A stretch of 19,366 nucleotides of DNA from JAYEKL01 sp034660995 (GCA_034660995.1 JAYEKL010000033.1:1-19366); one strand, 5' to 3'; shown: positions 6,189-13,901, numbered from the stretch's first letter. Numbers and translations are program-made. The notes: generated from the letters alone by a model not told the origin.

Positions 6189-7370
6189 TTAAGTTCTAAG
6201 ACCTATATAATTAATTTTATTATAGACAGATCCATTAATTAAGTTTAAAAACACTTTTTCTATATCATCAATACCAATATTTCTTCCGCCAATTCCATAA
6301 ATATAGTTATACAAGTCAGGTTTTTTATCTAAATCGTACAAAGCGGATCGCACTTCAGTAAAGATAGGGCTATAATTTCCAAAAGAAGTCGATCTGTCCA
6401 GAACAGCTACGCTCTTAGCTTTTGCTAGTGCTTTAAGAATCTCCTTGTTTGGGAATGGTCTTACAACTCTTATTTTTAGAAGTCCAACTTTTTTTCCTTT
6501 TTTTCTAAGCTCGTCAACTGCCATTTTTGCTGTTCCGCATGTTGAACTTAAGGCTACTATTATATATTTTGCGTCGTTAGTTTTATATTTTTCAATAAAA
6601 TTATATTTTCTTCCGGTAAGATTGTGAAATTCTTTATCAATTTGTTTTATTACTTTTTTACTATTTTCTAAAGCTTTTGCTTGTTGGTATTTATGTTCAA
6701 AGAAATAATCAAATAAGTCAAGTGGTCCGATTGATACTGGTTTTTTTATATCAAGTAGTGGATAGCTCGGATTGTATTTTCCAATAAATTTTTTAGCAAT
6801 TTCATCATCTAATATTTCTACATTTTGAACACTATGCGATGTTATAAATCCATCTTGCATTACCATCGCTGGCATAAGAACATCTTTATTTTCAGCTGTT
6901 TTAAGAACTATTAGCATATTGTCATAAGCTTCTTGCGCATTTTCACTATACATTTGAATCCATCCAGCGTCTCGTAAAAACATTGAGTCAGTGTGGTCGC
7001 AATGAATGTTTATTGGCGCTGATAATGCTCTGTTTGCGATAGCCATCACAATTGGTAGTCTTGATCCTGACGCGATATAAACGATTTCTGCCATAAGCGC
7101 AAGTCCCTGTGATGCTGTGGCAGTCATTGCCCTTGTTCCCGCGGCCGAAGCGCCAACTACAGCGCTAAGCGCGCTGTGTTCTGATTCAACATCTATTAAT
7201 TCGGTATCAACTTTTCCATCTGCCACAAATTGCGCGAAAGTTTCAATAATCGGAGTTTGAGGAGTTATTGGATATGCAGCAACAACGTCTGGATTTATTT
7301 GTTTCATAGCTACTGCTACTGCCTGTCCTCCTGATAGCGCTTTGTATTTATGTTCTTTTTTCATTGCCAT
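6189..7370 (-). CDS. porA: Pyruvate:ferredoxin oxidoreductase, alpha subunit
   Basis: A 393-aa alpha subunit of the 2-oxoacid:ferredoxin oxidoreductase family, which oxidises pyruvate to acetyl-CoA with ferredoxin reduction; cytosolic. The N-terminal pyrimidine-binding TPP domain shows AAYPITPQTPI (31-41), DVESEHSALSAVVGASAAG (60-78) and TATASQGLALMAEI (83-96), then APINIHCDHTDSM (118-130) and the GWIQMYSENAQEAYD region (136-150). The C-terminal transketolase-like domain holds the KIRVVRPFPN and VLDRSTSFG segments. The length is normal. The beta (TPP), gamma and delta (4Fe-4S) subunits usually sit next to porA; here the neighbours are a debranching enzyme upstream and R15P isomerase downstream, so the partners must be elsewhere. 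The start MAMKKEHKYK lacks an SD; the second ATG two codons later is an alternative. Confidence 0.9.
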   Translation of the reverse strand: MAMKKEHKYKALSGGQAVAVAMKQINPDVVAAYPITPQTPIIETFAQFVADGKVDTELIDVESEHSALSAVVGASAAGTRAMTATASQGLALMAEIVYIASGSRLPIVMAIANRALSAPINIHCDHTDSMFLRDAGWIQMYSENAQEAYDNMLIVLKTAENKDVLMPAMVMQDGFITSHSVQNVEILDDEIAKKFIGKYNPSYPLLDIKKPVSIGPLDLFDYFFEHKYQQAKALENSKKVIKQIDKEFHNLTGRKYNFIEKYKTNDAKYIIVALSSTCGTAKMAVDELRKKGKKVGLLKIRVVRPFPNKEILKALAKAKSVAVLDRSTSFGNYSPIFTEVRSALYDLDKKPDLYNYIYGIGGRNIGIDDIEKVFLNLINGSVYNKINYIGLRT

Positions 7371-7377
7371 AATGATT

Positions 7378-7405
7378 GAATTTAGAATTTAGAATTTAGA
7401 ATTTT
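7378..7405. repeat. Heptanucleotide tandem repeat (GAATTTA)n before porA
   Basis: Nearly four units of the 7-bp GAATTTA, in the 94-bp spacer between the debranching enzyme and porA. An imperfect inverted partner (TTCAAAATTCGAAATTC, about 7449-7465) lies at the other end of the spacer, so the spacer can fold into a long AT-rich stem. A similar spacer lies at 18092-18150. Confidence 0.7.
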
Positions 7406-7464
7406 GAACATAAGCAGAATTTAAAACCTGCTGAACTGCCTTTTACTTATTCAAAATTCGAAAT

Positions 7465-9303
7465 TCAAGATTCTGAACTTGCTATTTCATCAAAAACTTC
7501 TAGATACATCGCCGTGCTCCAAAGCTGGGCGTTGCATCCCCCGAAAGTCTGGTTTTCCGCGGAACTTACTTCGCTATGATGTCCAGCAATACCATAATAG
7601 AGAATTTCATTAGTACTGGCTTCCATAATTTCGTTTATATAAAAAGAATATTTATTTGAATTTAGTTTATACAAAACAAGGGCAACTAAATTGTTTATCC
7701 AATACCAGCTATTTCCATTATGATAACTTGCGCTATTTTCTCCAGTATCATTTGGAATAAATTTATCGCTTGTTATATCTACCGATGATATGCCTCCCCA
7801 ATCAAGATAAAGTTTTGGTAAAATTTCATCAAAACATTTTTCCCATTTTTTCTTTGTAAGAATCTCTGAATGTAAATAAGCCACTAAAAAAATGTTTGGT
7901 CTTATAGTTTTGTCTTCTGGACCGTCCATTAATATTTTATTTACATAAAATTTTTCGCAAATCTTATCTGTTAATCCTTTTTTTAGAATTTCATATTGGT
8001 CATTTCCAGTGAACTTATATAGCAAATCATATATATTATATCTGCAAGATTGAACTTCTATTCTTTCTCCATCTCTGTCTAAACTGTCCATCCATGTTTC
8101 GTTTTTAAAGCTCGTAGCCAAGTCGTCCTTAGTTCTTTCTTTTAGTAATTTTGTAACTGCATTTTCAAATTTAGAAGTTATCTCCATTTTAAAATCTTCT
8201 TCAAATTTATATTTTTCAGATAGTTTAATAATTCTATTAGCTAACCAACCAAGCGCGTCAGCGCTTTGCAAACCCATTTTTTCAATTTTGTAAAACCTAC
8301 TTTTAGGAAGTTGGCCGTTATTCATTATTGTATCAAGCTGTGACAAGATTATTTCCTTGCCCAAGTCTTCATTAAGCTTATATATTTGTAATAAGGAAAT
8401 TGCTTCATCTCTGTGCCAAAATTGAAAAAACCAAGGTAGTCCAGCATAAGCTCCGTACTTGTTATCGCTTTCTACTATCATTGTATAAATAGAATTTTGC
8501 GCGCACAAATATGCCATTTTTATTTCCTCGTCTGCTATTTTTGGAACTTTCAGTTTTCGGTAAATGTTCTTTTCTTCTTGTTTATTTAATTTTTCAAAAT
8601 TTTTAAAAACGGTTTTAACTTCTTTGAGAGCATCTTTTTTGTTTGTTGATACTGAAAACACTGCTTTTTTGGACTTAATTTCTATTGCTTTGTAAACAAA
8701 TCTGTCCCAAGGGTATGAATTTCGTTCGTGATCTTTCTTATAGTACTTAGAGAAAAATTCTCCAATTTTTCTATATTTATTTTCGTCTGTTTTTATAGCT
8801 AAATACAGCATAAATTCCTTTTTATCACCAAATCCATCTTCGCTCCAATCTCTTCTTTTTATGAATTTTATTAGGGCATAATCTTTCTTTATTTCTATTT
8901 CATAAAATCTTCCTAGTTCTCTCGAATCGTATGGATGTTTAATATCTAAAACAATTTCCGCTTTAACCTTTTTGTTAGTTTCTAGACAAATAGAATTATA
9001 TCCATTCGGCAAAAAATATTTTTCAACTATTCCATTTTCATACATTTTTTCAACTTCAAAGAAATTGTTTTTTATTTCATAAAGTTTTCCTTTATCTAAA
9101 ATATTGATTTGATCAATAACTTTGTAAACTTCAAGTTCATATTTGTGATTCTTCCCACTGGCGTAAAAAAACCCTTGGTAGCGAGTTTCTTTTTCATCGG
9201 TTATGTGAAAATAGTTTCCCAAATCATTGCCTAAAATCAAGCTAGTCCCTTCAATAGCGCGTTTTATGATTTTTGTATTTTTATGTTGGTGTGTTACTTG
9301 CAT
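7465..9303 (-). CDS. Glycogen debranching enzyme, GDE_C / GH133 amylo-alpha-1,6-glucosidase (archaeal type)
   Basis: A cytosolic enzyme expected to hydrolyse alpha-1,6 branch points of glycogen or limit dextrins. It is 612 aa from the chosen start. An N-terminal beta-rich region (about 1-230, with GNDLGNYFHI and TRYQGFFYASG) precedes an (alpha/alpha)6 catalytic domain. GH133 motifs: GLPWFFQFWHRDEAI (about 288-302), ETWMDSLDRDGERIEVQ (402-418), YHNGNSWYWINN (527-538) and GGCNAQLWSTAMYLE (588-602). The frame stays open to a TTG at 9399, but that extra N-terminus (residues such as NLTNPPASGAVET) is encoded by an inverted-repeat element (9335-9503). ATG 9303 is therefore preferred although no SD is visible. 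It belongs with the GH57, GT4 and GalT-like genes as an alpha-glucan module. Confidence 0.87.
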   Translation of the reverse strand: MQVTHQHKNTKIIKRAIEGTSLILGNDLGNYFHITDEKETRYQGFFYASGKNHKYELEVYKVIDQINILDKGKLYEIKNNFFEVEKMYENGIVEKYFLPNGYNSICLETNKKVKAEIVLDIKHPYDSRELGRFYEIEIKKDYALIKFIKRRDWSEDGFGDKKEFMLYLAIKTDENKYRKIGEFFSKYYKKDHERNSYPWDRFVYKAIEIKSKKAVFSVSTNKKDALKEVKTVFKNFEKLNKQEEKNIYRKLKVPKIADEEIKMAYLCAQNSIYTMIVESDNKYGAYAGLPWFFQFWHRDEAISLLQIYKLNEDLGKEIILSQLDTIMNNGQLPKSRFYKIEKMGLQSADALGWLANRIIKLSEKYKFEEDFKMEITSKFENAVTKLLKERTKDDLATSFKNETWMDSLDRDGERIEVQSCRYNIYDLLYKFTGNDQYEILKKGLTDKICEKFYVNKILMDGPEDKTIRPNIFLVAYLHSEILTKKKWEKCFDEILPKLYLDWGGISSVDITSDKFIPNDTGENSASYHNGNSWYWINNLVALVLYKLNSNKYSFYINEIMEASTNEILYYGIAGHHSEVSSAENQTFGGCNAQLWSTAMYLEVFDEIASSES

Positions 9304-9334
9304 ATTATTTTTTGGAATATAAAGTTCTATTTTT

Positions 9335-9503
9335 ATTAGACTCACTGCGTAATTAGTTTCTACTGCTCCGCTAGCTGGCGGATTGGTCAAATTCTCCAAA
9401 AATTTTTTCAGCTTAGCTTAGGCTAAACCTCAAAAATTATTTGAAAAATTATGTCTCAAAATATGAAGATTTCGTAATGAAACTAATACGCAGTGAGTCT
9501 AAT
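9335..9503. repeat. 169-bp inverted-repeat element overlapping two gene ends
   Basis: Arm 9335-9360 (ATTAGACTCACTGCG...TTTC) is inverted at 9479-9503 with one base difference in length, separated by about 118 bp. The interior holds a second imperfect palindrome (AATTTTTTCAGCTTAGC / TAGGCTAAACCTCAAAAATT). The right arm contains the stop codon of the prepilin-like gene (9499-9501). The left arm lies in the 5' extension of the debranching-enzyme frame. The size matches the other inverted-repeat elements here (161 and 168 bp). Confidence 0.8.
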
Positions 9504-9762
9504 GTTTTTTATCCCCTTCGTCATAAATTTGTTCAATATCTTCAATATCTTTTATCATTTTTTGTCTCCCGTCATTTTTTTGTTTAATTTCTTCTAAATC
9601 TTTTTCTGCTTCTTCATAAATTGCTTTATTCTCTACTATATCTTTCTCTCTTGAAAAAAATGTATTATCACTGCAAATAAACAAAATAATAATAATTACA
9701 ACTGCAATTACTAGTCCAATCAATGCAAATCCAGCTTGTTGTTTTTGAGAATTAGTAGACAT
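9499..9762 (-). CDS. Small prepilin-like membrane protein
   Basis: An 87-aa protein of unknown function. The N-terminus MSTNSQKQQAGFALIGLVIAV resembles a type IV prepilin: a short polar leader ending in Gly11, then Phe12 and a hydrophobic helix (12-30). Mature position +5, normally Glu, is Gly here, and the expected FTLIE is FALIG. The rest (about 38-87) is very charged (EKDIVENK, EEAEKDLEEIKQK) and probably forms a single coiled coil, too short for a pilin globular domain. It could be a pseudopilin, or merely a single-pass anchored coiled-coil protein. It starts 35 bp after the Gmad2 gene and is probably in the same operon; its stop codon lies inside an inverted-repeat arm. Confidence 0.6.
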   Translation of the reverse strand: MSTNSQKQQAGFALIGLVIAVVIIIILFICSDNTFFSREKDIVENKAIYEEAEKDLEEIKQKNDGRQKMIKDIEDIEQIYDEGDKKH

Positions 9763-9797
9763 TTAGATTGCTTATCTCGATTATGACAAAATTGTTA

Positions 9798-10313
9798 TTA
9801 ATTGTGATTTTCAGAAACGATAGGAAGAAAAGCAATAGGAATTGTTACTTTGTGAATCTCGTTTCCATTTTTTGTGTCCTCCTCAAAAACTTCTATTATT
9901 CCATTTGGAGAAGTTGGAAATGTATAATCTATTTCTTTTTCAAATGGATATTTTGCGTCCATCCAACCGCCAGCCGTTATAAAACTATTAGCTAAAACAT
10001 TTCCATTTTCATCTTTTATCTTTATCCTAACATTAGCTTCAAATACATTAGCTTCTCCAGAGATTAAAACAGGACTTTTTATAGCTGTGTTTTTTTGTGG
10101 AAATTTAATTTGAATAAAATCGTTTCCAAAATATTTATCTTTGTCTAAAACATTCACATTATCTTTTTGTATCTCATTTACAAAAACTATTTTTTTGTTA
10201 GTTTCAAAAACTTCATACGTTAGCATCCCAAAAACTGCGCCGATTCCAACTATTAAAATGACAAAAAAGATCATATTTGGAATTGTGTTTAATGTAATAA
10301 TTTGTTTTGGCAT
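9798..10313 (-). CDS. Membrane-anchored Gmad2 (Ig-like) domain protein
   Basis: A 171-aa protein with one N-terminal membrane helix (about 14-33, IFFVILIVGIGAVFGML) and an extracytoplasmic beta-rich domain. Residues about 66-165 match Gmad2 (PF10648, immunoglobulin-like domain found in spore-germination and other surface proteins): FIQIKFPQKNTAIKSPVLISG, EANVFEANVRIKIKDENGNV, a PFEKEIDYTF segment and IIEVFEEDTKNGNEIHKVTI. It is probably a cell-surface protein of unknown ligand; sporulation is not implied. It lies upstream of the prepilin-like gene, so the pair may act together at the surface. A palindromic element separates it from the galT-like gene. Confidence 0.75.
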   Translation of the reverse strand: MPKQIITLNTIPNMIFFVILIVGIGAVFGMLTYEVFETNKKIVFVNEIQKDNVNVLDKDKYFGNDFIQIKFPQKNTAIKSPVLISGEANVFEANVRIKIKDENGNVLANSFITAGGWMDAKYPFEKEIDYTFPTSPNGIIEVFEEDTKNGNEIHKVTIPIAFLPIVSENHN

Positions 10314-10362
10314 ATAATTGGTTTTTTAGTTTGTCTAAGTATGTGCTGGTGATTTTTTTATA

Positions 10363-10438
10363 ATTCCCCTCTAGAGAGGTGGTTGGGGGTGTGTTAAAAA
10401 GCTTGTTACACACCCCTTGCCCATCTCTAGAGGGGAAT
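10363..10438. repeat. Long inverted repeat between galT-like and Gmad2 genes
   Basis: Arms of about 33 nt: ATTCCCCTCTAGAGAGG...GGGGGTGTGTTAA pairs with TTACACACCCC...ATCTCTAGAGGGGAAT around a short AAAAGCTTG loop. It is flanked by GCTGGTGATTTTT (left, 10345) and AATTGGTAGACCC (right), shared with the degenerate copy at 5072-5175. It may also terminate transcription of the galT-like gene. Confidence 0.85.
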
Positions 10439-10450
10439 AATTGGTAGACC

Positions 10451-11392
10451 CTAATTATTATAGAATTCTGCTGTGTTTTCTGGAGATGTTATTATAATAT
10501 GTGATTCGGTTGCTAGTTCAAACCCAGCCCATTTATTTAGTCTCGGGGTAATTTCAAAATGAAAATGCAAATCTTCATTTTCAGGAGAATAATGCAGATA
10601 GAAATTATAAGGCGCGTTTATTTTTCCAAGCTTTGATAGTATTTTTTTAAAAGCTAACGCCAAACTTTCAAATTCTTTGTCATCTAGTTCTGTTATGTTC
10701 TTGTAATGTTTTTTAGGGAAAATCCAAGTCTCAAGATTAAATCGTGGCGCAAAAGGAGCAAACGCCACAAAATTAGCATCAGAATATATTCGACGTTTAC
10801 TTTTTTCTTCTTCCTTAATTATATCACAATAGGGACATTTTTCATATTCCTTTAAAGCTTCAATTTTTTCCTGCACTAATCTAGGAATAATTGTTGTTGC
10901 AATTATTTGAGTATGAGTATGAGTTATAGAAGTTCCTGCTTCTCCACCGCTGTTTTTAAAGATTTGAACATAATTTATATCTTTTCTTTTTTGGAGATCT
11001 TCCATTCTAATAGAATAAACCTGAAGAACCTCTTTTATTTCATTTTCGTTTAAATCTGCAAGTTGTTTTTCGTGATCAGGTGTCTCTGCTATGACTTCAT
11101 GATATCCGAAAGCTTCTCCAGAGCGCCAATATTTATTGGAAGTTGAAATTTTACTCTTAGCTTTTTCGTCAACAGCTGGAAATTTATTAGGAAACCATCT
11201 CACTCTCCAATTTTTTGAATCCCCCATTCTTCCGATTTCAGGCGGTGTCAAATTTTCATTTCCTGGACAGAAAAAACATTTAGATGCTTTGCTAGTAATA
11301 GTATCTTTTTCAAATTGTTTTATTCTTTTTCCTCTGTCTGTTGCTATATAACTCCAACGGTTGAGAATGTAGTCTTTTCTAAGTTCTATCAT
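10451..11392 (-). CDS. galT: Galactose-1-phosphate uridylyltransferase family protein (HIT superfamily)
   Basis: A 313-aa nucleotidyltransferase that exchanges a sugar-1-phosphate with a nucleotide-sugar; cytosolic. Visible motifs: zinc-type Cys pair CFFCPGNE (39-46), RVRWFPNKFPAV (63-74), GYHEVIAETPDHEKQL (96-111), active-site GTSITHTHTQI (153-163, H158-x-H160-x-Q162), a second Cys pair CPYC (186-189), and near the C-terminus a DLHFHFEITPRLNKWAGFE segment. GalT uses His-x-His with Gln downstream, as here. Related enzymes act on ADP-glucose, so the in vivo substrate (galactose-1-P or glucose-1-P) is open. Its place beside glucan enzymes favours a link to glucan metabolism. It lies 25 bp after the DUF5752 gene, probably in one operon. 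Confidence 0.88.
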   Translation of the reverse strand: MIELRKDYILNRWSYIATDRGKRIKQFEKDTITSKASKCFFCPGNENLTPPEIGRMGDSKNWRVRWFPNKFPAVDEKAKSKISTSNKYWRSGEAFGYHEVIAETPDHEKQLADLNENEIKEVLQVYSIRMEDLQKRKDINYVQIFKNSGGEAGTSITHTHTQIIATTIIPRLVQEKIEALKEYEKCPYCDIIKEEEKSKRRIYSDANFVAFAPFAPRFNLETWIFPKKHYKNITELDDKEFESLALAFKKILSKLGKINAPYNFYLHYSPENEDLHFHFEITPRLNKWAGFELATESHIIITSPENTAEFYNN

Positions 11393-11417
11393 AGTTTACA
11401 ATAAAAAATTAAAATAT

Positions 11418-11702
11418 TTATTTATATTTTTTTAAGCCACTTTCAATAGCTTTAACTGTAGATTTTAAAGTTTTTGTTTTAGCTAGTTTGTTTGCTAAGG
11501 TATTGTCTTCTAAAACTTCTTTTATCCAATCAGCAAAATCATTTTTTTCTTTATTGACATGATGGCTAAAAGTTTCTTTGCTCATCACTAGTAAAGATTC
11601 TTTTAGATCTTTTAGGTTTTTTAAAACTGGACCATTATTAATCCAAAAACAAGATTCGTCTTTGGCATTAATAAGATTAGGTTTTTCTTTTGTTTTTCTC
11701 AT
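11418..11702 (-). CDS. DUF5752 family protein
   Basis: A 94-aa soluble, mostly helical protein. It matches the DUF5752 pattern: CFWINNGPVLKNLKDL (18-33), LLVMSKETFSHHVNKEKNDFADWI (37-60), then EVLEDNTLANKLAK. The two adjacent His (47-48) and the Asn-Asp-Phe-x-x-Trp segment are characteristic. Function is unknown; to my knowledge the family tends to occur beside glycosidases and glycosyltransferases, as it does here. It is 25 bp upstream of the galT-like gene. Confidence 0.75.
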   Translation of the reverse strand: MRKTKEKPNLINAKDESCFWINNGPVLKNLKDLKESLLVMSKETFSHHVNKEKNDFADWIKEVLEDNTLANKLAKTKTLKSTVKAIESGLKKYK

Positions 11703-11755
11703 AGTTTTTTTTAATTTTAATTATATACATTTTTGCTATTTAAAGTAGTTAAGGC

Positions 11756-11923
11756 GTAGAAGAACACTTTTTATAACTGTCATTTCGAATCCCGATAGGG
11801 TGAGAAATCTTTAAGCGGATAAAATGTATTTTAAAATGTATTTTTTTAAAGCAGGCATAGTGTGTTTACAGATCTCTCCATTTCGCTATCGCTCCAGTCG
11901 AGATGACAAAAATGTTCTTCTAC
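11756..11923. repeat. 168-bp inverted-repeat (MITE-like) element
   Basis: Outer arms GTAGAAGAACAC...TTTT and AAAATGTTCTTCTAC. Inner arms GTCATTTCGAATCCCGATAGGG (from 11779) and CGCTCCAGTCGAGATGAC (to 11907), with AGAAATCT/AGATCTCT inside. The GTCATTTCGA...TCGAGATGAC ends are a common dispersed-repeat signature. Noncoding. Confidence 0.8.
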
Positions 11924-11968
11924 AGTCTAAAATAGTATAACTAAATATTTTTGAACTTGTAGTAAGTC

Positions 11969-12006
11969 AAGGACAGTCCTTTTAGCTGGCGAAAAGGACT
12001 GTCCTT
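11969..12006. repeat. Perfect 15-bp inverted repeat (AAGGACAGTCCTTTT)
   Basis: AAGGACAGTCCTTTT (11969-11983) and AAAAGGACTGTCCTT (11992-12006) are exact complements around an 8-nt loop. Each arm is itself a palindrome (AAGGAC-x-GTCCTT). It begins 12 bp after the GH57 stop. No T run follows on the minus strand, so it is a weak terminator candidate or a REP-type site. Confidence 0.8.
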
Positions 12007-12018
12007 AAGCCAAAAAGT

Positions 12019-13224
12019 CTAGAAAGTTTTAGCGTCTTCTAGTCTGAATCTAAAATCATTTAGAACATTCATAAAGCTTATAAAAGCTTCATACGGTGAT
12101 TCGTATGGACTGAAGTATTTATGTACATCTCCATCATTAAACCATTTAGTGCACATATAGTAAAAATGGTCGCTTGTTTGCATTTTACGCCAATCGTCTA
12201 TTAGTTTTTCGTTGTTAGATTCCAAAACGTCTTCTTCAAGCTCATAAAGCTTTTTCAGAGAAGATTTTTGCATTGAATTGCCCGTCCAGGCGCTTAAATC
12301 TCGTTCAGTATCAGCCCATGTTAAAATATTATGAACATCAAGTTCATCCATTGGTTCGTAAGAAGAAATAAGTTCAGAAGGAGTTTTGAAATTATTATCA
12401 GGATGTTTTAATATTTCTTCAGGTAGAGTTTTCAAAAAATTGAAAATACCACTATCTTCCCACTGATGTTCTCCAAAGGTTTCGTAGTCCATAAAAAGGT
12501 TTATAGTATGTCCGTTGCCATTAATAGAATTAACCCAATGGCAAAATTTTTCTGCATATAAAGGAAATTCTTCCCAGCCTCTATTCGAAAATCTAAACGC
12601 AATATCATCAGAAAGTTTATAATTTTTCAAAAGTAATTTTATTTTTTTTGTTCCTTTTGGTTTATATAAAAAGTTTGGAGATTTATGTTCTAGATAATGT
12701 TCCCAGCCCTCAGCTAGTATTCCTTCGTACCCTAATTTTTCAACAAGATATGCTAATTCATTATTATAGGCAAGTTCAGTATTTCTAAAAATTTTTGGTT
12801 CAAAATCAAAAAGCTCTTTTATCTTTTCCCTGTGTAATTTAACTTGTCTAATAAATTCTTCATCTGAATAAAAAAATGATAAAGAGTGATGGTACGTTTC
12901 ATCAAGAATTTCTACGTTCCCAGTCTTTACCAGTTTTTTAAATGATTCAAGTGTTTCGGGAGCGTAATTTTCCATTTGTTCTAAGGCGGTTCCTGAGAAA
13001 GAATAGCTTATTTTAAATTCAGGATTACGATGTATTAGGTCAAGTAAGATTTTATTTGTTGGTAAATAGCATTTTTGAGAGACTTTTTCCATCACTGCTC
13101 TACTCCCCTTTTCTACCAAGTTTTCATCGTCAAAATAATTATGATCCTGTCCAATATCAAAAACAGAATATTTTTTTATTCTATAAGGCTGGTGAACTTG
13201 AAAATAAAAGCAGACTGAAGGCAC
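12019..13224 (-). CDS. GH57 family alpha-amylase-like glycoside hydrolase
   Basis: A 401-aa GH57 enzyme with a retaining mechanism, cleaving alpha-1,4 glucan (or acting as 4-alpha-glucanotransferase). It has no signal peptide, so is intracellular. Motifs: CFYFQVHQPYR (5-15), SYSFSGTALEQM (74-85), FRNTELAYNNELAY (146-159, with Glu150 the expected nucleophile), GILAEGWE (168-175), and LFMDYETFGEHQW (243-255, with Asp246 the expected acid/base), then QTSDHFYYM. The start is GTG at 13224; no upstream alternative with an SD is visible. It lies between the four-helix-bundle gene and DUF5752/galT, downstream of a glycogen-synthase-like GT4. This supports a glycogen-turnover role. The usual family length is 400-700, so this is a compact member. 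Confidence 0.92.
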   Translation of the reverse strand: MPSVCFYFQVHQPYRIKKYSVFDIGQDHNYFDDENLVEKGSRAVMEKVSQKCYLPTNKILLDLIHRNPEFKISYSFSGTALEQMENYAPETLESFKKLVKTGNVEILDETYHHSLSFFYSDEEFIRQVKLHREKIKELFDFEPKIFRNTELAYNNELAYLVEKLGYEGILAEGWEHYLEHKSPNFLYKPKGTKKIKLLLKNYKLSDDIAFRFSNRGWEEFPLYAEKFCHWVNSINGNGHTINLFMDYETFGEHQWEDSGIFNFLKTLPEEILKHPDNNFKTPSELISSYEPMDELDVHNILTWADTERDLSAWTGNSMQKSSLKKLYELEEDVLESNNEKLIDDWRKMQTSDHFYYMCTKWFNDGDVHKYFSPYESPYEAFISFMNVLNDFRFRLEDAKTF

Positions 13225-13367
13225 GGATTGAATGTTAAAAATTAAATTTAAAGACTAAAGTCTATAATATCAAAAACTAAATTAAACTATTGTAGATTAT
13301 TATGCAAATCCAAATTATTTCAAAACTCAAATTATTTCAAATTAAATCCAAAGCACAAATGTCAAGA

Positions 13368-13757
13368 TCATTTCTTTTTATTATCTTTTTTTGGTTGTAG
13401 TATTGAAGAAAATATTAAAGTTAGCTCTTGAGCTTCTTTCCATAATTTCCTGCATTTATCAGATTTATCCGGATTTGCTTTGGCAATCATCCTAAACCAA
13501 TGTTTTGTCTCTTTTGCTTCTTTTTTACAAATAGCAATCTTATGCTTAAAATCTTTTCCTGATTCTGCTCCATCCGCTTCACAATAATTTGCTCCTATGC
13601 TTGTTCCTGATCTTATTACTTGTCTGATTAACGGAATATTTATATTATTTTGAGGCAAGGATTTGCAAAATTCTAATATATTTTCTCCAAAGATAGCAGT
13701 TCGCTCTTCTAAATCGTAAATTTTTTGAGGTTTTGGATTTTGAGCTTGATTTGGCAT
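13368..13757 (-). CDS. Four-helix-bundle protein (S23 / 23S rRNA intervening-sequence family)
   Basis: A 129-aa helical protein of the four-helix-bundle family first found inside 23S rRNA intervening sequences. Characteristic parts: DLEERTAIFGENILEFCKSLP (15-35), IPLIRQVIRSGTSIGANYCEADGA (41-64), FKHKIAICKKEAKETKHWFRMI (70-91) and the LTLIFSSIL C-terminal helix. No rRNA is adjacent here, so it is a stand-alone gene, as is common in CPR-type genomes. Function is unknown; the related Avd protein is a nucleic-acid-binding accessory of diversity-generating retroelements, but no reverse transcriptase or template repeat is seen. It is flanked by AAATCCAAATT-type repeats (13309-13345 and 13757-13770), which might mark an inserted unit. 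Confidence 0.85.
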   Translation of the reverse strand: MPNQAQNPKPQKIYDLEERTAIFGENILEFCKSLPQNNINIPLIRQVIRSGTSIGANYCEADGAESGKDFKHKIAICKKEAKETKHWFRMIAKANPDKSDKCRKLWKEAQELTLIFSSILQPKKDNKKK

Positions 13758-13783
13758 AATTTGGATTTTTAATCTCTTCCGGG

Positions 13784-13856
13784 TATAATTCCCCGTCCCT
13801 TGGGGCGTATCTTTATAATTCTAACAAAGATACCCCGTCCGCTTGCGGCGGGGAGT
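13784..13856. repeat. CCCCG/CGGGG inverted-repeat element
   Basis: GGGGCGTATCTTT (13802-13814) pairs with AAAGATACCCC (13826-13836). Outside this, AATTCCCCG pairs with CGGGGAGTT, and the right arm carries its own GTCCGCTTGCGGC hairpin. It lies between the glycogen-synthase-like gene (stop at 13902) and the four-helix-bundle gene, and could terminate the former. Confidence 0.75.
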
Positions 13857-13901
13857 TTCATTTTTGGATTTGTGAATTGGTTTAAAAGTTTAAATTTTAA
13901 T

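Larger units (their letters stand above)
11703..12018. other. 316-bp spacer without genes, holding two inverted repeats
   Basis: Between the DUF5752 start and the GH57 stop no frame is coding-like. The spacer contains a 168-bp inverted-repeat element (11756-11923) and a perfect 15-bp palindrome (11969-12006). No clear promoter for the DUF5752-galT pair was found, although one must exist if the palindromes terminate GH57 transcription. Confidence 0.6.

Noticed and set aside
10213..10413. Short minus-strand frame overlapping the start of the Gmad2 gene
   Set aside because: Most of it lies in the long inverted repeat at 10363-10438, and its other part is the Gmad2 gene in another frame.
13368..13757. 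Diversity-generating retroelement accessory protein (Avd)
   Set aside because: The protein belongs to the wider four-helix-bundle family, but no reverse transcriptase, template repeat or variable repeat is visible nearby.
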